A stretch of DNA of 64,000 nucleotides from Tribonema minus (Eukaryota > Sar > Xanthophyceae > Tribonematales > Tribonemataceae). The position numbers were made by a program, and so were the translations under genes. Each line of letters starts with the position of its first letter. The first letter of the stretch is position 1. The notes beneath the pieces were generated by a model. That model made no database searches, was not told where the DNA came from, and saw only the letters and a list, made by a program, of their open reading frames with translations. Of this stretch, positions 26,901 through 38,595 are shown piece by piece. The stretch covers positions 434,001-498,000 of the forward strand of contig JAFCMP010000009.1 of the NCBI GenBank assembly GCA_017506865.1, in the 5' to 3' direction.

Positions 26901-29900
26901 GTGGTGGGGGAGGGGGGGGGTCAGGAATTTTGTGACTGCCGATCAATCTGAGGCGTGCCTGCATTGCAGCGATGGGGATCACCATTGCGCTGCGCGTGCG
27001 TCGCCTTGTACGCATTTGAAGGGTGTGAGGGAGGTGTAGTGGGGGGAGAGGGGGGGGGGGGGGGGGGGGCAACTGTACGAGGGAGGTGGAAGGGGGGAGG
27101 GGAAGGGGGGGGAGAGAGGGGGGGGACGGCGACTGTACCCTCCGTGGGCTATGTATGGGCGATCCAGATCGCATGCCCCATGGACGACTGTTTGGGGAAG
27201 TACAGGGGGGAGCGAGTCAGTGATTGTGCAGTTGGAGTGAACAAGCACAAGCTCCTCAATTGATGACACAATGAGGGGGCAGAGTGTGATGGCCTCAAAG
27301 ACAAGGCAAGCGCGCACAAGGCCAACTTTGAGCCTCAAAAATCAATGCATGTCTGCGCCTACATATGCAGAACACCGTCATGGAGCGGCATCTGCTGTGG
27401 CGATTCCTAAAACTTGCGATGCTTTAGATTCCCATGCGGCGACACGACGTGCAAGTTTGCTTCGGCGGCGCGTAATCGACCACAGGCCACAAAGTGTTCA
27501 TACTTCTATATAGCTGCGAGTACTCACCAGCAGCGGTGTGATGGGCATGTCAGCCAGATCATTTATGGAGTCTCGGGGCACTGTCCAGCATTGATCCAGC
27601 ACAGGCGTCCGCTGCAGCACACACGACAACAGGCAACGCGTCAGATTTACAAATGTTCGTGCAGTGTATCTGTGAAGCTGTTGATGTGACATGATGCTGC
27701 ACCATCCTTCAGCATACAGGTTGATGTGCCAACGCAATGGCCGCTGCAATCACGAGAAGGCATCAGCAAAAACACATGCTTCAAAGTGCATTGTATGCAT
27801 ATATGTATGTGTGTATACACTGAAAGCACTCGCCCTGCACACTTCAACATCAACTTCAATGCAAACCCTGTTCAGGTACCATCACAAAAACAACAACAGT
27901 TGCTACAGTAGTACTGGGTGCACTGTACAAACAGTCAGCATACAGACAGGAGTAGGCCTGCCATATGCACCCGCGGTATGCGCACCCTGTTGACTCACAT
28001 GACCGAGTCGAAGTCCCTCTGAGTCCTTGAACTGTGTGAGGAGAGTCGCCAGCTTGTCCATGGTGCACGCGTTGGGTGGGTGCACGGTGATCAGCGTCCC
28101 CGCCGCTTGCGACAGGAGCCTGATGCCATGAGCAAGCACGCGGAAAATGCGCAGAAAGCAATCAGGCATGAGCAACATAAGTGCAGGACACTGTATTGCT
28201 GGAGCACGATAACTGCAGTTGGTGACCAAGGTACATGCGTTGCTACACTGAAGGTAAAGGCTCATTGATCCCTAGGCTTGCGACAGGACCTGACGCCATG
28301 AGCAGCTTTTTGTGGAAACGCACAGAAGGTGGTAAGATACTGTACGAGCACACATCGTTGCAGGAGATCGTACTGCTGGAGCACGGTATCTGCAGTGACT
28401 GACCAAGACACATACATAGATGCGCTGAAGGTTAAGGCTCACTGAACCTCACTGAACGCCAGGCACTGCTTCGCATACAGTCAGCAGAACATTTGGCTGG
28501 TGCTAGGTACTACTTAGGTATGTATGTCACTCCTCTGCGGTTATATCTGCGCAGCAGCACTGAAGGCGTGCGCCAATGGCGACACCATGGGTGGCCCATG
28601 GCTACCTCCAGAAACGGCAGAGGCAGTATGTTAATGCATGTTTGAATGCCCTCCGCCCAAACTTCTCTCTTTGAGAATTGAAACACTTTGCTGAAGTATA
28701 ATACCTTACATACATACATGTCCACATTACGCAGTTGCGCTGCACACTGCTGTACCTGAGCCAAGCCGAAGTCTGCAGCAAGCGTTGATGCGCATGTACA
28801 AATCATACAAGCTGCACACGTGCTCACCTGATGGACTGCGCCGTTAGCAGCACTTGGTGGAAGAGCGATAGGTGTGGGTGCCGCGACAGCAGGCACAGCA
28901 CCTGCGGTACGCGCTTGCCCACCACATCATACCTGCCGAAAAACAAGCTCATCAATCCAAACAAGTTTCATCAATCAACGCATCAAGAAATCTTGTTGAG
29001 TGGTGTGGCACAGAAATGGACGGACATTTCACTTCACAGCGCTTGCGCATCACATATCATACCTGCAAAAACAGTAGTTGACTCACCAGGGGGTGAGTAC
29101 GGTGTTAAGGCACAAGCATGTGTAGAGGCACAGCCAACACACCGGCTGACTGTGGCCCAGAACAAACCACAACAGGGAAATGAAGCCACTTGCCGGCTTC
29201 GTCACCGCAGTGTTTTGCATAGTGGCAACTCTGCCCACATACAGTACAATGTTTGAATCACATGCGAGTGAGCAGTTAATTCAAGTACTGTGTTTGTGCC
29301 GAAGCTCCAGCAAGAAGTTTACAGGCGGCAGGGTTTAAACTCACTGCTGCAGGTCGTGGACTCAACCCCTCACTTGAATGATGTACCAGATTACTGGTTC
29401 AGGTAGTTTAAGCACCACTCGAACCCCATTATTATGCAGATTCTGTCATTTGCTGCTCTGAACAACAACGCTGTACATGTACGGTACTGTGGCGTATGAT
29501 TTGGCATTCTTTCTTGAAGTGTATGCACACCAGGTAGGATATACTTCAAACAGACTGAAACTCAGGCATTTGTGATGTTGTTGTCAAAAGGCCCATTTGA
29601 ATGCCCGTGCCCCCTCAAAAACACCAAATTGAGTATCCGTGCCCTCAACACGCCAAAAGCCATAGCACCAAAGTGGAAATCGGCACAAGTCTAGTATGTT
29701 GCCGTACATACATACCACGTCGTGCTATACTGCGCTTGCTGTGTAGTAGTGTGCAATATGTGTCTATCATCTACAATGATGAAGCAAACACGCCGTTGAC
29801 AGGCCTCCTGGACTTGCCAAGTCCGAGCAGTGCAGTGAGCAGTGCATGCTGTGAGCTGCTAGTGACATTTGGGCAAATTACGCTACAGTTCTGTATGACG

Positions 29901-31963
29901 ACATTGTTGCTGGGCCATCCACTATTGCAGAGAGGCCATACAGCAGGGATCATTCAGCACAGCGCCATTGTTGCAAAGTTGTGCATACGCAAAACTGCAT
30001 ACGCGAAACGGGCTGTATTGCTAAATCAGTCAGCTTTGCAGGACTGCATTCATGATTGCAATCTGCTGGCCACAGGAACATCATATGCTTCTCCTCAAGT
30101 ACATGCAGATTCAGCGTGCCCAGAGCATTCAGTTACAGTTACAATAACTGCTGAAATTTGATTGCAGCCGCTGGACCGCAGATGGACATTACTGACATTC
30201 AACTCATGCAGCTATTGAAATTGTGGCGCGCACACGCAGCTCACCTCCCGCCAGGCCCGCAAGGCAGCATGTACCGGCACACTCCATACATGAGACCCCC
30301 CTGCCTGTCGTACAGCGCGAATGAGTAAGACTCTGACTCAAAGCTCTCCACGCTCCGCGGCATCGTCGCCCGCTGCAGTGGAAAGCAGTAGGGGAACGCA
30401 TCCTCCGGCTGTATGCGCGTCTGCTCATGACATTAAACAACATGCGCATAGCAACGGCTCGTCAGTTGATGTGCCGTACACAAAAGCTGGTGAGACGTAC
30501 ATAGGTGCAGTGGTAACAAGTGTATGCAAAGAAGCATACAGTGGGTGACGCATACATACATACACAGCACAGGCTCATGCGCCCACACAGGTCACGTGCA
30601 CAGCAACTGACTGTGTGATCAACTAATCCCTGCCTGTGTGAAACAGGCATCCACTGCATGCTCTGCAATGCTTACTTGTGTTTGAGGTCAAATGCAATGC
30701 CAACAGTCTGGCAGGAATAGGAATACCTGCCGCCGTTGTGCATGCTGAACACTGCCTTGAAACACATGTAGGACTACTGGTTCTTGAATGCCATCGAGAG
30801 TAGTTGCTTGCTTGGTACCAATGAGAAGTAGTAATCACAACCGGTGGAAGTGATGCACCACCGATGCACACCAACTTCTGAGATAATTGTGCGTGAGATC
30901 TTCTTGGCAGCAGAAATCCGTGGCAATGTGGTGTACTAATTTGCATGATTGCTCAGGCATGATTGCTCCGGAAGCACTCGGGCAAAAGTCTATTCTCGAA
31001 GTGAGTTGAGCAATCGTCAGCGCCTCCACTCTGTCCAGAACTTATGCACACCTGGTACCAGTCATTACGTCCCAAGCGCTCTTCTGCAGTGGCAGTCGTG
31101 GAGGCACACAGTCCTACATATGCTCTGGTGAAAGTGCACATCAGCCTGGGGGCCTGATCATGGGGGTGCAGCAATTGCGGCTATAGTGCGCAATTGACAA
31201 TTAGCCTCAGTCCTAGATGTGAAACCTGAGAGCACAGGGTTCATGTGCGCTCGCACACACGTGCTTTGGTGTAAGAGGCACATTAGCTCTAGCCCACACC
31301 AACTTGAAGTGGGACACCAAGCTCAACTGGCTGGCTCAAGGTGTGATACCGATGCATTTGAACATGCTGTCACGGCCTGTAACAAGGAATTTCATTAGTG
31401 CTTTCTTCTTGAGTCGTGCTAGGTGTTGCTGTGATATTGATGCCCTCTCAGCATTGCCAACTGCCAGACCAGCAGGGAGTACATCAGAGCTCAAGCCTTC
31501 AGCAAGATCAAGTTCTGCAAATCTGCATGTACCATATACGATTCTGGTACTGCCCACGCAGTCATGATTTGTAGTGTCCAGGCTGTTCCGACGTGAAAAC
31601 CAAAGCAACGTACTGAACTGTAGAAGTTGCACAGAGAAGAGATCTTGACATTTGTCAACACGGGCAACAATAGTTGCTCCTTACGTTTGAGCTGCCTCCG
31701 AGGCTCCATATGACCCTCGCCCTCAGTCCTTCCGTGTAATTGAAGCAAGCATCCACGCTGTTCGAAGGCATTGTGTCGGGCTCCGCCATCATGCTGGCTA
31801 TGAAGAAGCACTCAAACAGCGGCACAGATCCATCGCAGCTCCCACTGCTGCCCTTGCTGATCCGGCGAGGTGGCGGTGGAGGCGGCGGTGACTGCTGAGG
31901 ACTAGGCGCAGGCGGCTTATAAGCAGTTGAGCTCATGCTCGCTGCTGCACACTCCGCGAGCAA
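11638..31963 (-). CDS. DENN domain - ENTH/ANTH-like domain - clathrin/AP-2 motif tail protein (possible endocytic Rab GEF)
   Basis: Exons (high to low): 31936-31685, 30408-30245, 28932-28828, 28119-27999, 27611-27528, 26665-26442, 25747-25564, 24302-24240, 23442-23338, 22531-22457, 21578-21505, 20748-20571, 19939-19875, 19271-19145, 18382-18333, 18041-17891, one unresolved join, 17400-17342, 17280-17155, 16721-16582, 16040-15843, 15226-15172, 13323-13089, 12560-11638. Every other junction is phase-compatible; total about 1,250 codons. uDENN: FECFFIASM, FPYCFPLQ, FALYDRQGGLMYGVC. cDENN: VPQVLCLLSRHPHLSLF, ILLERRIIMVARHG, MLYPFAWRFPF. dDENN: LQGAFMSFFLGLVGDF, FLSEFIRTGIFMAFAD. Then an ENTH/ANTH-like core IWARLIDFRHSG, WRQGGKALWLLRHLLLRGP. 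The tail has PFDLL and DPF (WDPFA, FDPFAD, PDPFA). DENN proteins are Rab GEFs; DPF and FDLL-like motifs bind AP-2 and clathrin. Start at 31936 or 31963. Two adjacent genes remain possible. Confidence 0.7.
13788..13795. repeat. Left target-site duplication of the hAT element
   Basis: CTTTGAAC, identical to 14982-14989. Confidence 0.85.
13796..14981. mobile_element. Non-autonomous hAT-type DNA transposon (1,186 bp)
   Basis: Terminal inverted repeats CAGAGATGCCC ... GGGCATCTCTG are flanked by a perfect 8-bp target duplication CTTTGAAC (13788-13795 and 14982-14989). An 8-bp duplication with ends starting CAGAG is diagnostic of the hAT superfamily. Both subterminal regions are packed with ACTGGTACC/GGTACCAGT palindromes, typical of transposase-binding arrays. 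No transposase frame is present, so it must have moved with an enzyme supplied in trans. It lies in an intron of the DENN-ENTH gene, between exons 15226-15172 and 13323-13089. Confidence 0.85.
14982..14989. repeat. Right target-site duplication of the hAT element
   Basis: CTTTGAAC, identical to 13788-13795. Confidence 0.85.
23828..23912. repeat. Palindromic TACTCGAGTACTCG-rich segment
   Basis: Several overlapping ACTCG/CGAGT palindromes occur within an intron of the DENN-ENTH gene. It resembles the subterminal part of a DNA transposon, but no ends or target duplication were found. Confidence 0.35.
24930..25620 (-). repeat. Array of five exon-end/splice-donor copies
   Basis: The end of the DENN exon 25747-25564 plus its donor is present at 25564. 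Degenerate copies of the same junction (plus strand CACCTTGTCCAA, or its variants) lie at about 24933, 25039, 25229 and 25321. Most carry the neighbouring CTTCAAAGAGGTACTC motif, so exon and intron sequence were copied together. Confidence 0.8.
26442..27010 (-). repeat. Tandem partial duplicates of the cDENN exon acceptor
   Basis: The true exon start (26665) and its first bases recur at about 26778-26850 and 26948-26975, each followed by a G-rich intron stretch. The exon's donor end is also duplicated at about 26302-26344 (against 26441-26483). The copies are truncated and cannot replace the exon. Confidence 0.75.
28110..28450. repeat. Tandem duplication of about 170 bp near a DENN exon acceptor
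   Basis: The block at about 28110-28265 (GACAGGAGCCTGATGCCATG ... GGTAAAGGCTCA) is repeated, diverged, at about 28280-28445. The duplicated part includes the acceptor of the exon beginning at 28119. Confidence 0.65.
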
Positions 31964-32106
31964 CAGTTGCAGATCCTAGTACTAGTGTTGTCGTTGTCGT
32001 CCTGTTACTGCCAGGAAGTTCAAGTCATGTATGCGCACACTGTCGGTGGAGTTCGAATTCACTCATTCATGGATCATGATGGCCACCGGGGGGGGGAGTG
32101 TCCGAC

Positions 32107-32155
32107 CACTAGTGTACTTTTTATTAATTCTCGCTCAGGGCGCACTAGTGTACTT
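32107..32155 (-). mobile_element. Extremely 5'-truncated retrotransposon insertion with 13-bp target duplication
   Basis: CACTAGTGTACTT occurs at 32107-32119 and 32143-32155. Between them are about 23 bases that are the reverse complement of the 3' end of the retrotransposon at 1-2593 (CGCCCTGAGCGAGAATTAATA). This is a minimal insertion from aborted target-primed reverse transcription. Confidence 0.85.
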
Positions 32156-33171
32156 GCATCATTTCCGCACCAGACTGGCCGGGTTGAAAAAAAAAGGGGG
32201 CCGAGCATGTGAGGTATGCTGCTGCAAACTGTATGCACCTTGGTATGGTTAGGGGGGGCTGTACGCTTAGCAGTGCCGCGCCTCATGACCATTTGTTGCT
32301 GAAGCGTGTCAGGTCACTCTGCATCACCCTGATACATACCAGACAAATGTTGATTTCAAAGCGGTTCTTGCCACAGGACCGCGCTGTTTGCCGGCAACTG
32401 GCAGTTGTTATTTCAACAATTTGTGACAATTGTCTCCACCATCCAGGTCATACTTTTTTCATGCACTCGGCACTCACGATGTCTACCCTTAGTCCGCCTC
32501 GTGACCGTGGTAGTTGCCCAATCCGCACAAGCAGTATAATGTAATTGCAATGCCATGCAAACAATATAGCCACAGTCTCACTAGCGGTATGGCCGACCTG
32601 ATGCCTGCTGGGGGCATGCTGGACGTATGGGTGACGCACGAGGGGCCACAGCACCTGGGCCACACACCCATCACATCTGTGTAGCATTTGCACTGCCTGA
32701 CGCGAGCTGTGCAATGTGTCATAACACCCAGGGGTTCCCTGCGTTTCTCATCGTCTCTGCCCGGGGTCGAAACATCAAAACAGTCACATTTATGCCAATG
32801 ACGCTGTGGTGGGCTGGTGAGATTGTTACATGGCAACAGAAGCGCTGAAGTATGGGCAATTGTGTTCTGAGTGACACCAGACGGCTTGCTGTAGCAGGCA
32901 GGCGCAGATTCTACATATCTTTGTGACAAAGCGTATGAAAGCAGCCCTGATCACTACTAACCGCACTTTGATCAGTTCTACAACACATTGATTGGTTCAC
33001 AGAGCACATTGGATGACGTATACACATGGTCAGCGCAGCGGCAACAAGAATCTCAGAGGACATAGTCAACAGGACTTGGAGTGCAGCATTTGGCTCGGAA
33101 GAAACAGTGCCTCTGAAGCAGTACCTACACTGCCCACTGAGCAAAAACTTGCAAACGCACTACGAAGCACA

Positions 33172-33400
33172 GCAAGCCCCCCTGTCAACTGCAACATGTG
33201 TGCCATGATCACTCCCATCAATTGTGTCCAAGTTCTGGCATGTACTTGCAAATGTAGCGAGCCCATTCAACTGCAGCCTGTGTGCCATGATCACTTCCAT
33301 CAATTGTGTCCAAGGTCTGGTATCGGCAACGCAGCAAGACCTCCTGTCAACTGCAGCATGTGTGCCATGATCACTCCCATCAATTGTGTTCCAGATCTGA
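33172..33400. repeat. Three tandem copies of an ~85-bp unit
   Basis: Each unit contains GTGTGCCATGATCAC and ATCAATTGTGT. Copies are at about 33176-33236, 33262-33319 and 33342-33400. On the minus strand each encodes a variant of TIDGSDHGTH in one frame or another. I do not recognise a protein family, so coding status is open. Confidence 0.65.
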
Positions 33401-34613
33401 AAAGCAATGTCCACTGACGCCTGCTTGACCACCATTGCAACCAAATGTCTGTAGAAAGCATCGGATCGCCCAACTCAGCGGCGGCGGGCCTGTCAACATG
33501 CGACACAACACACCAAAGATAGCAAAGTCATGCCTGTTGATGCCTTTTGACGATGACCTGCAGCAAGGAAAGCCGAATGTTGAAGAGTGCGAGCTGGTGT
33601 TCAATGCTTGCAATCAAAAGCGCGCCTTCGGGTCAAATGGCAATGTCATTAATGGCATCAATGATCAAATCATAATTAATGATCGCTGATGCACCCCACA
33701 AGCAGCAGTGTCATTGTTCCAGTTGTGCTTGCCACATCCATGTATTACGACACCAGCTGCATAGGCCAGGCAAGCTTGGTCCACATTAGGTCTGATTACA
33801 CGCATCATCCGAGCATATGAGCATCATACTAGCTTATTGCAGAATACAATGGGCTTAGTTTTTATATCACCAGCTGCTTGGTTTCCTGTGTTCATGCTTC
33901 ACACAGATGCCCATACAGATACGCCCATACAGATACACACGCATCCTAAGTCAGCCAATAAAGCTTTGACATTTTGATCATCTCAAGCACTTGTTCTGGC
34001 ATTAAGCTCAATCCTTGTATGTATGTTGATGCATCAACACCAGCTTTCGCATGACCTGGCTTGAGCACGGGAAGCTGCGAGTGGACAACGCAGGGGACCA
34101 GACATAAATAAGCTAGGCTCAGACAGAACCGGCAACAGCACGTTTTACATTCGTCTGGGAAAGCTAGACGATGGTGAGGCTGATGCTGGTGCTCAGTTGG
34201 CGCTGTTCAGCACACATTGTGGCTTGCAATGACAGGCCGCAGCCCGATACAAGTGAACTCTGTTGTTGCTCCAGATCATATGTCCGCCAGCAGCTGAGCA
34301 CTGAGCCGCCGCACAGCCAAAATCAGCTGGCAAAGTCAGTGGCATTCACTGTTGGGGAAGCCATTCGAACGCTAAACAGCAGGCCAATTAAAGTAGCTCA
34401 ATATAGGAAATTGACTGCAGCGAGCGTGTTCAGGCTTATGTACTCAAGCATTGGAGTGTTCCTGCAGTTCAAATAAGCACAAGTGTACCGACCTTAAGTT
34501 GAAGTGTCAGTTAGTCCAGGCCTCCGCCAGCACGATGGGGGGGGCTGCGGCTTGTGGCATGATGGCAGTGGAGATCAGGAGTCCACGGGCTGGTGGGGAT
34601 CAGCAGCTGAGCG

Positions 34614-35680
34614 TCATGTCGGCATGCAGACCTGAGGGCGCACAACGAGATACAGCAGGCGGCGGTGAGTCCGAGCTGCGCGAAAGAAATCAGGTGTCGC
34701 CTTGTACACCATCTGCAGCATAGACCCCTTGGCATTGAGGCTGATACGACTGCACACAAGCGCTATGGCACCGTCGTTGCGTGCCAGTAGGCTATTCTGC
34801 ATCGCGTCTGTCGTTGGCGTCGAGGTAGCATCGCTCACGCGTGAGCTGCATCGCGGAGAACACCGCGCTCAGCACCACGCTGTAGCTACGAGCCACATCA
34901 GGAGCTATGCGACGGCAACGTCGAGCGCTGATGACGATGCTCGCAGAGCCGCAGGCGTACGGTGTCGAGCACGGGAGGGGCGTCGTGCCCTTCTCTCTCA
35001 AGACAAGACAGGACCCAAATCTGCTGATACAGGCAAGCACCGCGCTGGAGCTACGAGCCACCTCAAGAGCTAAGCTGCACAGACGCCGTGCGCTGACGAC
35101 GTTGCTCGCAGAGCCGCAGGGCGCGCAGGTGTCGAGCACGGGGACGGGCGAGGTCGTGCCTTCCCTACGACACAACGACTCTCACTTCGCGGTGATGAAC
35201 GCACTGCTTTGCACCCAGCAGCATCGACGCCTCCAACGAAGACGCACGCAACGCGTGATTGCACACTGGGCGTAGCCCCTTTGCGTAGCTGTTGCGCGAT
35301 TGCGTGCGACCTGCTGTGAGTTGTTCTGCTAGGTTGTGCAACCTGTAGGCACAGCGCGTATTGCACACACGCAACATGCGAGTGGCCCACCTGGCGAGCT
35401 TCATCTGCCTTCTTCCAGCGCTACCGTGATGCTGAGCAGGCCGCAGCAGAGCACCTCAGTCACGGCATGGCGGCGGCCTTCTCTCACGCTCTGAAGTGAA
35501 GCACGCACTGCGTGTCGAGGTCCCCGAAGCACTTGCTGGCTGCCCCCGCCCCCACGAGGTCGTCCCAAGGAAGGTATGAGGCAGCAGCGCTTGCCCCCAC
35601 GGCGACTTCGAGTTTTTGTGTGTGCGTGTGTGGGAGTGTTCAGCACAGAGAGAAAAAGTCGGCTGAGCAGTTGCACCGCG
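34614..35680 (-). CDS. Candidate coding fragments on the minus strand, family unknown
   Basis: Several coding-like pieces lie in order: about 35570-35405 (CFGDLDTQCVLHF, then RHAVTEVLCCGLLSITVALE); about 35140-35040 (NVVSARRLCSLALEVARSSS); a diverged tandem copy at about 34970-34865 (SIVISARRCRRIAPDVARSY); and about 34800-34614 (NSLLARNDGAIALVCSRISL, then MLQMVYKATPDFFRAART and a stop). GC content and codon pattern look exonic, but I could not find a chain of splice sites that joins them in phase, and no known domain stands out. It may be a decayed gene. Confidence 0.3.
34864..35141. repeat. Tandem duplication, ~175-bp period
   Basis: Blocks 34864-34975 and 35038-35141 share CTACGAGCCAC, GCTCGCAGAGCCGCAGG and GTGTCGAGCACGGG. 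The duplicated block appears to be part of a minus-strand exon (see the candidate coding region). Confidence 0.7.
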
Positions 35681-35993
35681 GGGGTTTCTGCGAAAAGAAA
35701 TCCCCCTGCAACATGGCGACTCCATGTTTGAAGTTCACAGTGCTGAGCAGTGCTGATCTATGTGTGGGCTCTGAGCGTTGCATCATGTGCTCCTGATGTT
35801 TTCTTCTGAGCAGTGCTGGTGAGCGGTGCTGCAAACTGCTGTAGGCACTGAGCGAGGCTGTGCTCTTGATGGTGCTCAACATGTTGACCGTGAATGAGCT
35901 GCACAAGCGCTACCACGAGTCCACCGGCATCACATTCTCCTCCATGTACCCCAGGTGGCTGCTTCGCTGAGGTACATGTGATGTGTAGTGTGA

Positions 35994-36152
35994 TTCCCGA
36001 GATGCCATTTGGCGGCGGCGACGTTTGAGTGGTTGTCGTTGAGACACTTTCAGACTGTCACACGACGTGTAGATTCTGTACAGCAAGCTTCAAGTTAGAT
36101 GCCATTCATACGGGCTTTTTCGCGCCCTGAGCGGAAATGAATAAAAAGTACT
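35994..36152 (+). mobile_element. 5'-truncated retrotransposon copy inside the POR pseudogene
   Basis: It matches 2450-2593, from GAGATGCCATTTGGCGG to AATAAAAAGTAC, so only the last codons and 3' UTR were copied. The flanks TAGTGTGAT and TACTGTGAT are a likely 9-bp target duplication with one mismatch. Confidence 0.85.
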
Positions 36153-37079
36153 GTGATGCTGTGCACATGGCGCTGTGCAGATGCTGCTGTGCGGTTTACA
36201 TTGATCTCGAACTTTGTCGTCTGCCATCTGTTGTGCAGTTGAACGCCTTCACCACTTCACGTTGCTAAATAATAGCCCTGCGGGCTGGGGGAGAGTCCTA
36301 GGGACGCGTGCAGATAGAGCGCACCATGGTGCTACAAAAAGCAACAAGAGCATTGTGTTTGTCACAAGCTGTGGGAATTTGTTGGCAGGGTTGTTGAATT
36401 GCAAACATGTTGGAAAGCTGGCCATCCACACCGTTGTCAATGAACAGCAGCAGAGGAAGCAGGGGCACAGGAGGCGCCACATGTGACAACGTGTGCAATG
36501 AAATAAGTAATATCTTACAAATGCCCAAAACTTTGAGGCTGTCAGTGGTTGCAAAACAACACGGGAGTATAACTTTCCCCTAAACTTGAGAGACTTGAAG
36601 TGCAAATTTCAGCCACGCTGAGCTGCAGGTAAGCAGCCATTTCGTGCGTTTGGAGGGCTGCACGACTCCACTGTGAGTTCTGTGATGACTGCTCCACCGC
36701 CTGGGGTTATCAAAGGCAAAACCACACCCGACGCTGCGTCATTGCACACTGCAGATGTGTATGTTGGCAAGCAGGGCAAAGCAGGAGTTCAGCACACAAT
36801 GTAACATTGTATGTCATGGTTGTTGATACCACATTATGTAGCTTCGAACGCACACTCTGTCCAGAGGAATGCACTTACTCCATGCAGGTTTTATGGCGAT
36901 ATCAGAAGTGTGCTATCACGTCCTGCTGTGCCAGCTTGGTCTGCGCCTCAGCTGCTCTCCTACCACATGATGCTATTGACACCAGTGCGTTGTTGGAAGC
37001 ACCTGGCCTCTTGAAGAGTTCATTGCCATGGCACCTGCTGCCAGATGGCAGTCCAATGCTCACAACGCGCTAAGTCAAC

Positions 37080-37640
37080 CGAGCACAACTTGCTGCGTGC
37101 TCACTGCATGCATGGCCCAGTGTGACAGCATGCACAGGCAGCTCCGCAAGCCTCGCATGTTGCATGTCTTCAGCTGCAGCCAGCCCAAGGCAGTCACCAT
37201 CGAAAAAGGTGGCAAGGACCGGCCACGGCAGTTCAATGCTCATGAGTCGCCAATTCAACCGACCGCAACCTGATGCGTGCTCACTGCATACACGGCCCAG
37301 TGTGACAGCATGCACTGGCAGCTCTGCACGCCTCGCATGTTGCACATTTCTTCAGCTTCAGCCAGCCCAAGCCAGTCGCCGCTGCAAACACTGTCAGTTG
37401 GCAAGTACCAGGCTGAGCAATGGAAATTCATGGCTGATGGAATGCCAGGTCAATCATCGCAGTCTGCTGCGTGCTCACTGCTCGCATTGACAGCATACAG
37501 ATCTGCAAGCCTCGAACTCGTTTGTTGAATCATGGCTTCAGTTTCCGCCGGCCAGGCCAGTTGCCGTTGCGAACAGTTGGCAAGCACCAGCTATGGAGGT
37601 TCATCGCTGATGGGCTGCCAAGTCAATCACCATTTACTGC
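37080..37640. repeat. Degenerate tandem repeat, ~180-190-bp unit, three to four copies
   Basis: Units start near 37087, 37267 and 37460, each with TGCGTGCTCACTGC, GACAGCAT and, where conserved, CAGCCCAAG. A partial fourth unit follows at about 37620. Confidence 0.75.
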
Positions 37641-38445
37641 ATATCTGCAAGCCACCGGAACCAGCATTATTGTGCTCCTCCTGCTTGTCGAGTAGCTTTA
37701 CCTTGTTATTGCCTGCAGCAGCCCATCGTCGCAACAGACACTGAAATCCGAACCTGGTGCCCGAGATACAGTTGCATAAGACACACTCCCGCTCGATGGA
37801 TACAGCTTGTTCCACAGCTGCATTGGGGCGTATGCTGCAGACATGTGTGGTAGCTGAGCCTAGTCATGCTCAGCAGGTCTTGATTGGACATTCACAAGCT
37901 ACACCGGTGCTCAGTTGCTGCTTCTCCCCCCATGCATGGGTCAAATTGCTTTCACCAGCACCACTTGCTGCCACACGTGGCTCAGCACTGCTCACCATGA
38001 AGCAAGGGCTGTTGCTGCACCTCACTCGGCACCTGCTCTCGCGTGCTGCGTTAGGTTGCCCGTGCCTCGCTCAGGCAGCTCCACAGACAGTCCTCCGCGA
38101 GCTGTACCGCACCGGGCTGCTGCTTCTTCCTGCTGCGCGCGCCTACAAACTCTTTGAGCTAGCCTCATCACTTGCTTGAAGACCTTTCTCCTCCACTGCA
38201 CAGTCTCTGCTTGCTCCTCGCCGTGGTGATAGCTGATTCGGGTGTCATCAATACCGGCGATTACGATTATATCGGGTTTTCGGTGGACACACACACAGAC
38301 AAACTCTTTTAATCCGAATAAACCTTACTTTGAGGCTTTGTAATTACCCACAGCATCACACAAATGGTCTGCTGCAGATCTGTTGCATCATCATTATACC
38401 TAACAGTATTGTCTGTACCATGCACCAAACAGGATGAGAAACAGT

Positions 38446-38595
38446 GATATAGTTACCCTTGTATCTATTAGATACAAGGGTAAATATTTTTTTATTAGAT
38501 AGCAAGGGTATCTATTAGATATAGTTACTCTTGTATCTATTAGATACAAGGGTAACTATATCATTTTTTATTAGATACAAGGGTAACTATATCAA
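38446..38595. repeat. AT-rich palindrome cluster
   Basis: GATATAGTTACCCTTGTATC is followed after a short loop by its reverse complement. Near-perfect hairpins are at 38446-38485 and 38518-38562, with a half copy at 38571-38593. The composition is far more AT-rich than the surroundings. Confidence 0.8.

Larger units (their letters stand above)
19875..31963 (-). other. DENN-encoding half of the DENN-ENTH gene
   Basis: Thirteen exons carry the three DENN subdomains in the canonical order u-c-d. The N-terminal exon is Pro-rich (QQSPPPPPPPRR) before FECFFIASM. The match to the DENN profile is by eye but runs through all three parts, including the YG-x-C of uDENN and the LLERR-x-I-x-V core of cDENN. 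If the gene is really two, this is the upstream one and would need a stop soon after 19145; read-through of the last exon meets one at about 19109. Confidence 0.85.
31964..34500. other. Region without a supported gene, upstream of the DENN-ENTH start
   Basis: Apart from the truncated retrotransposon insertion and the 85-bp tandem units, nothing here has a coherent exon structure. The part next to 31963 should hold the DENN-ENTH promoter. An AATAAA-like signal at about 33958 has no assigned gene. Confidence 0.4.

Noticed and set aside
29601..30161. 186-codon plus-strand frame
   Set aside because: It lies inside DENN intron 2, on the opposite strand, with no family features or codon signal.
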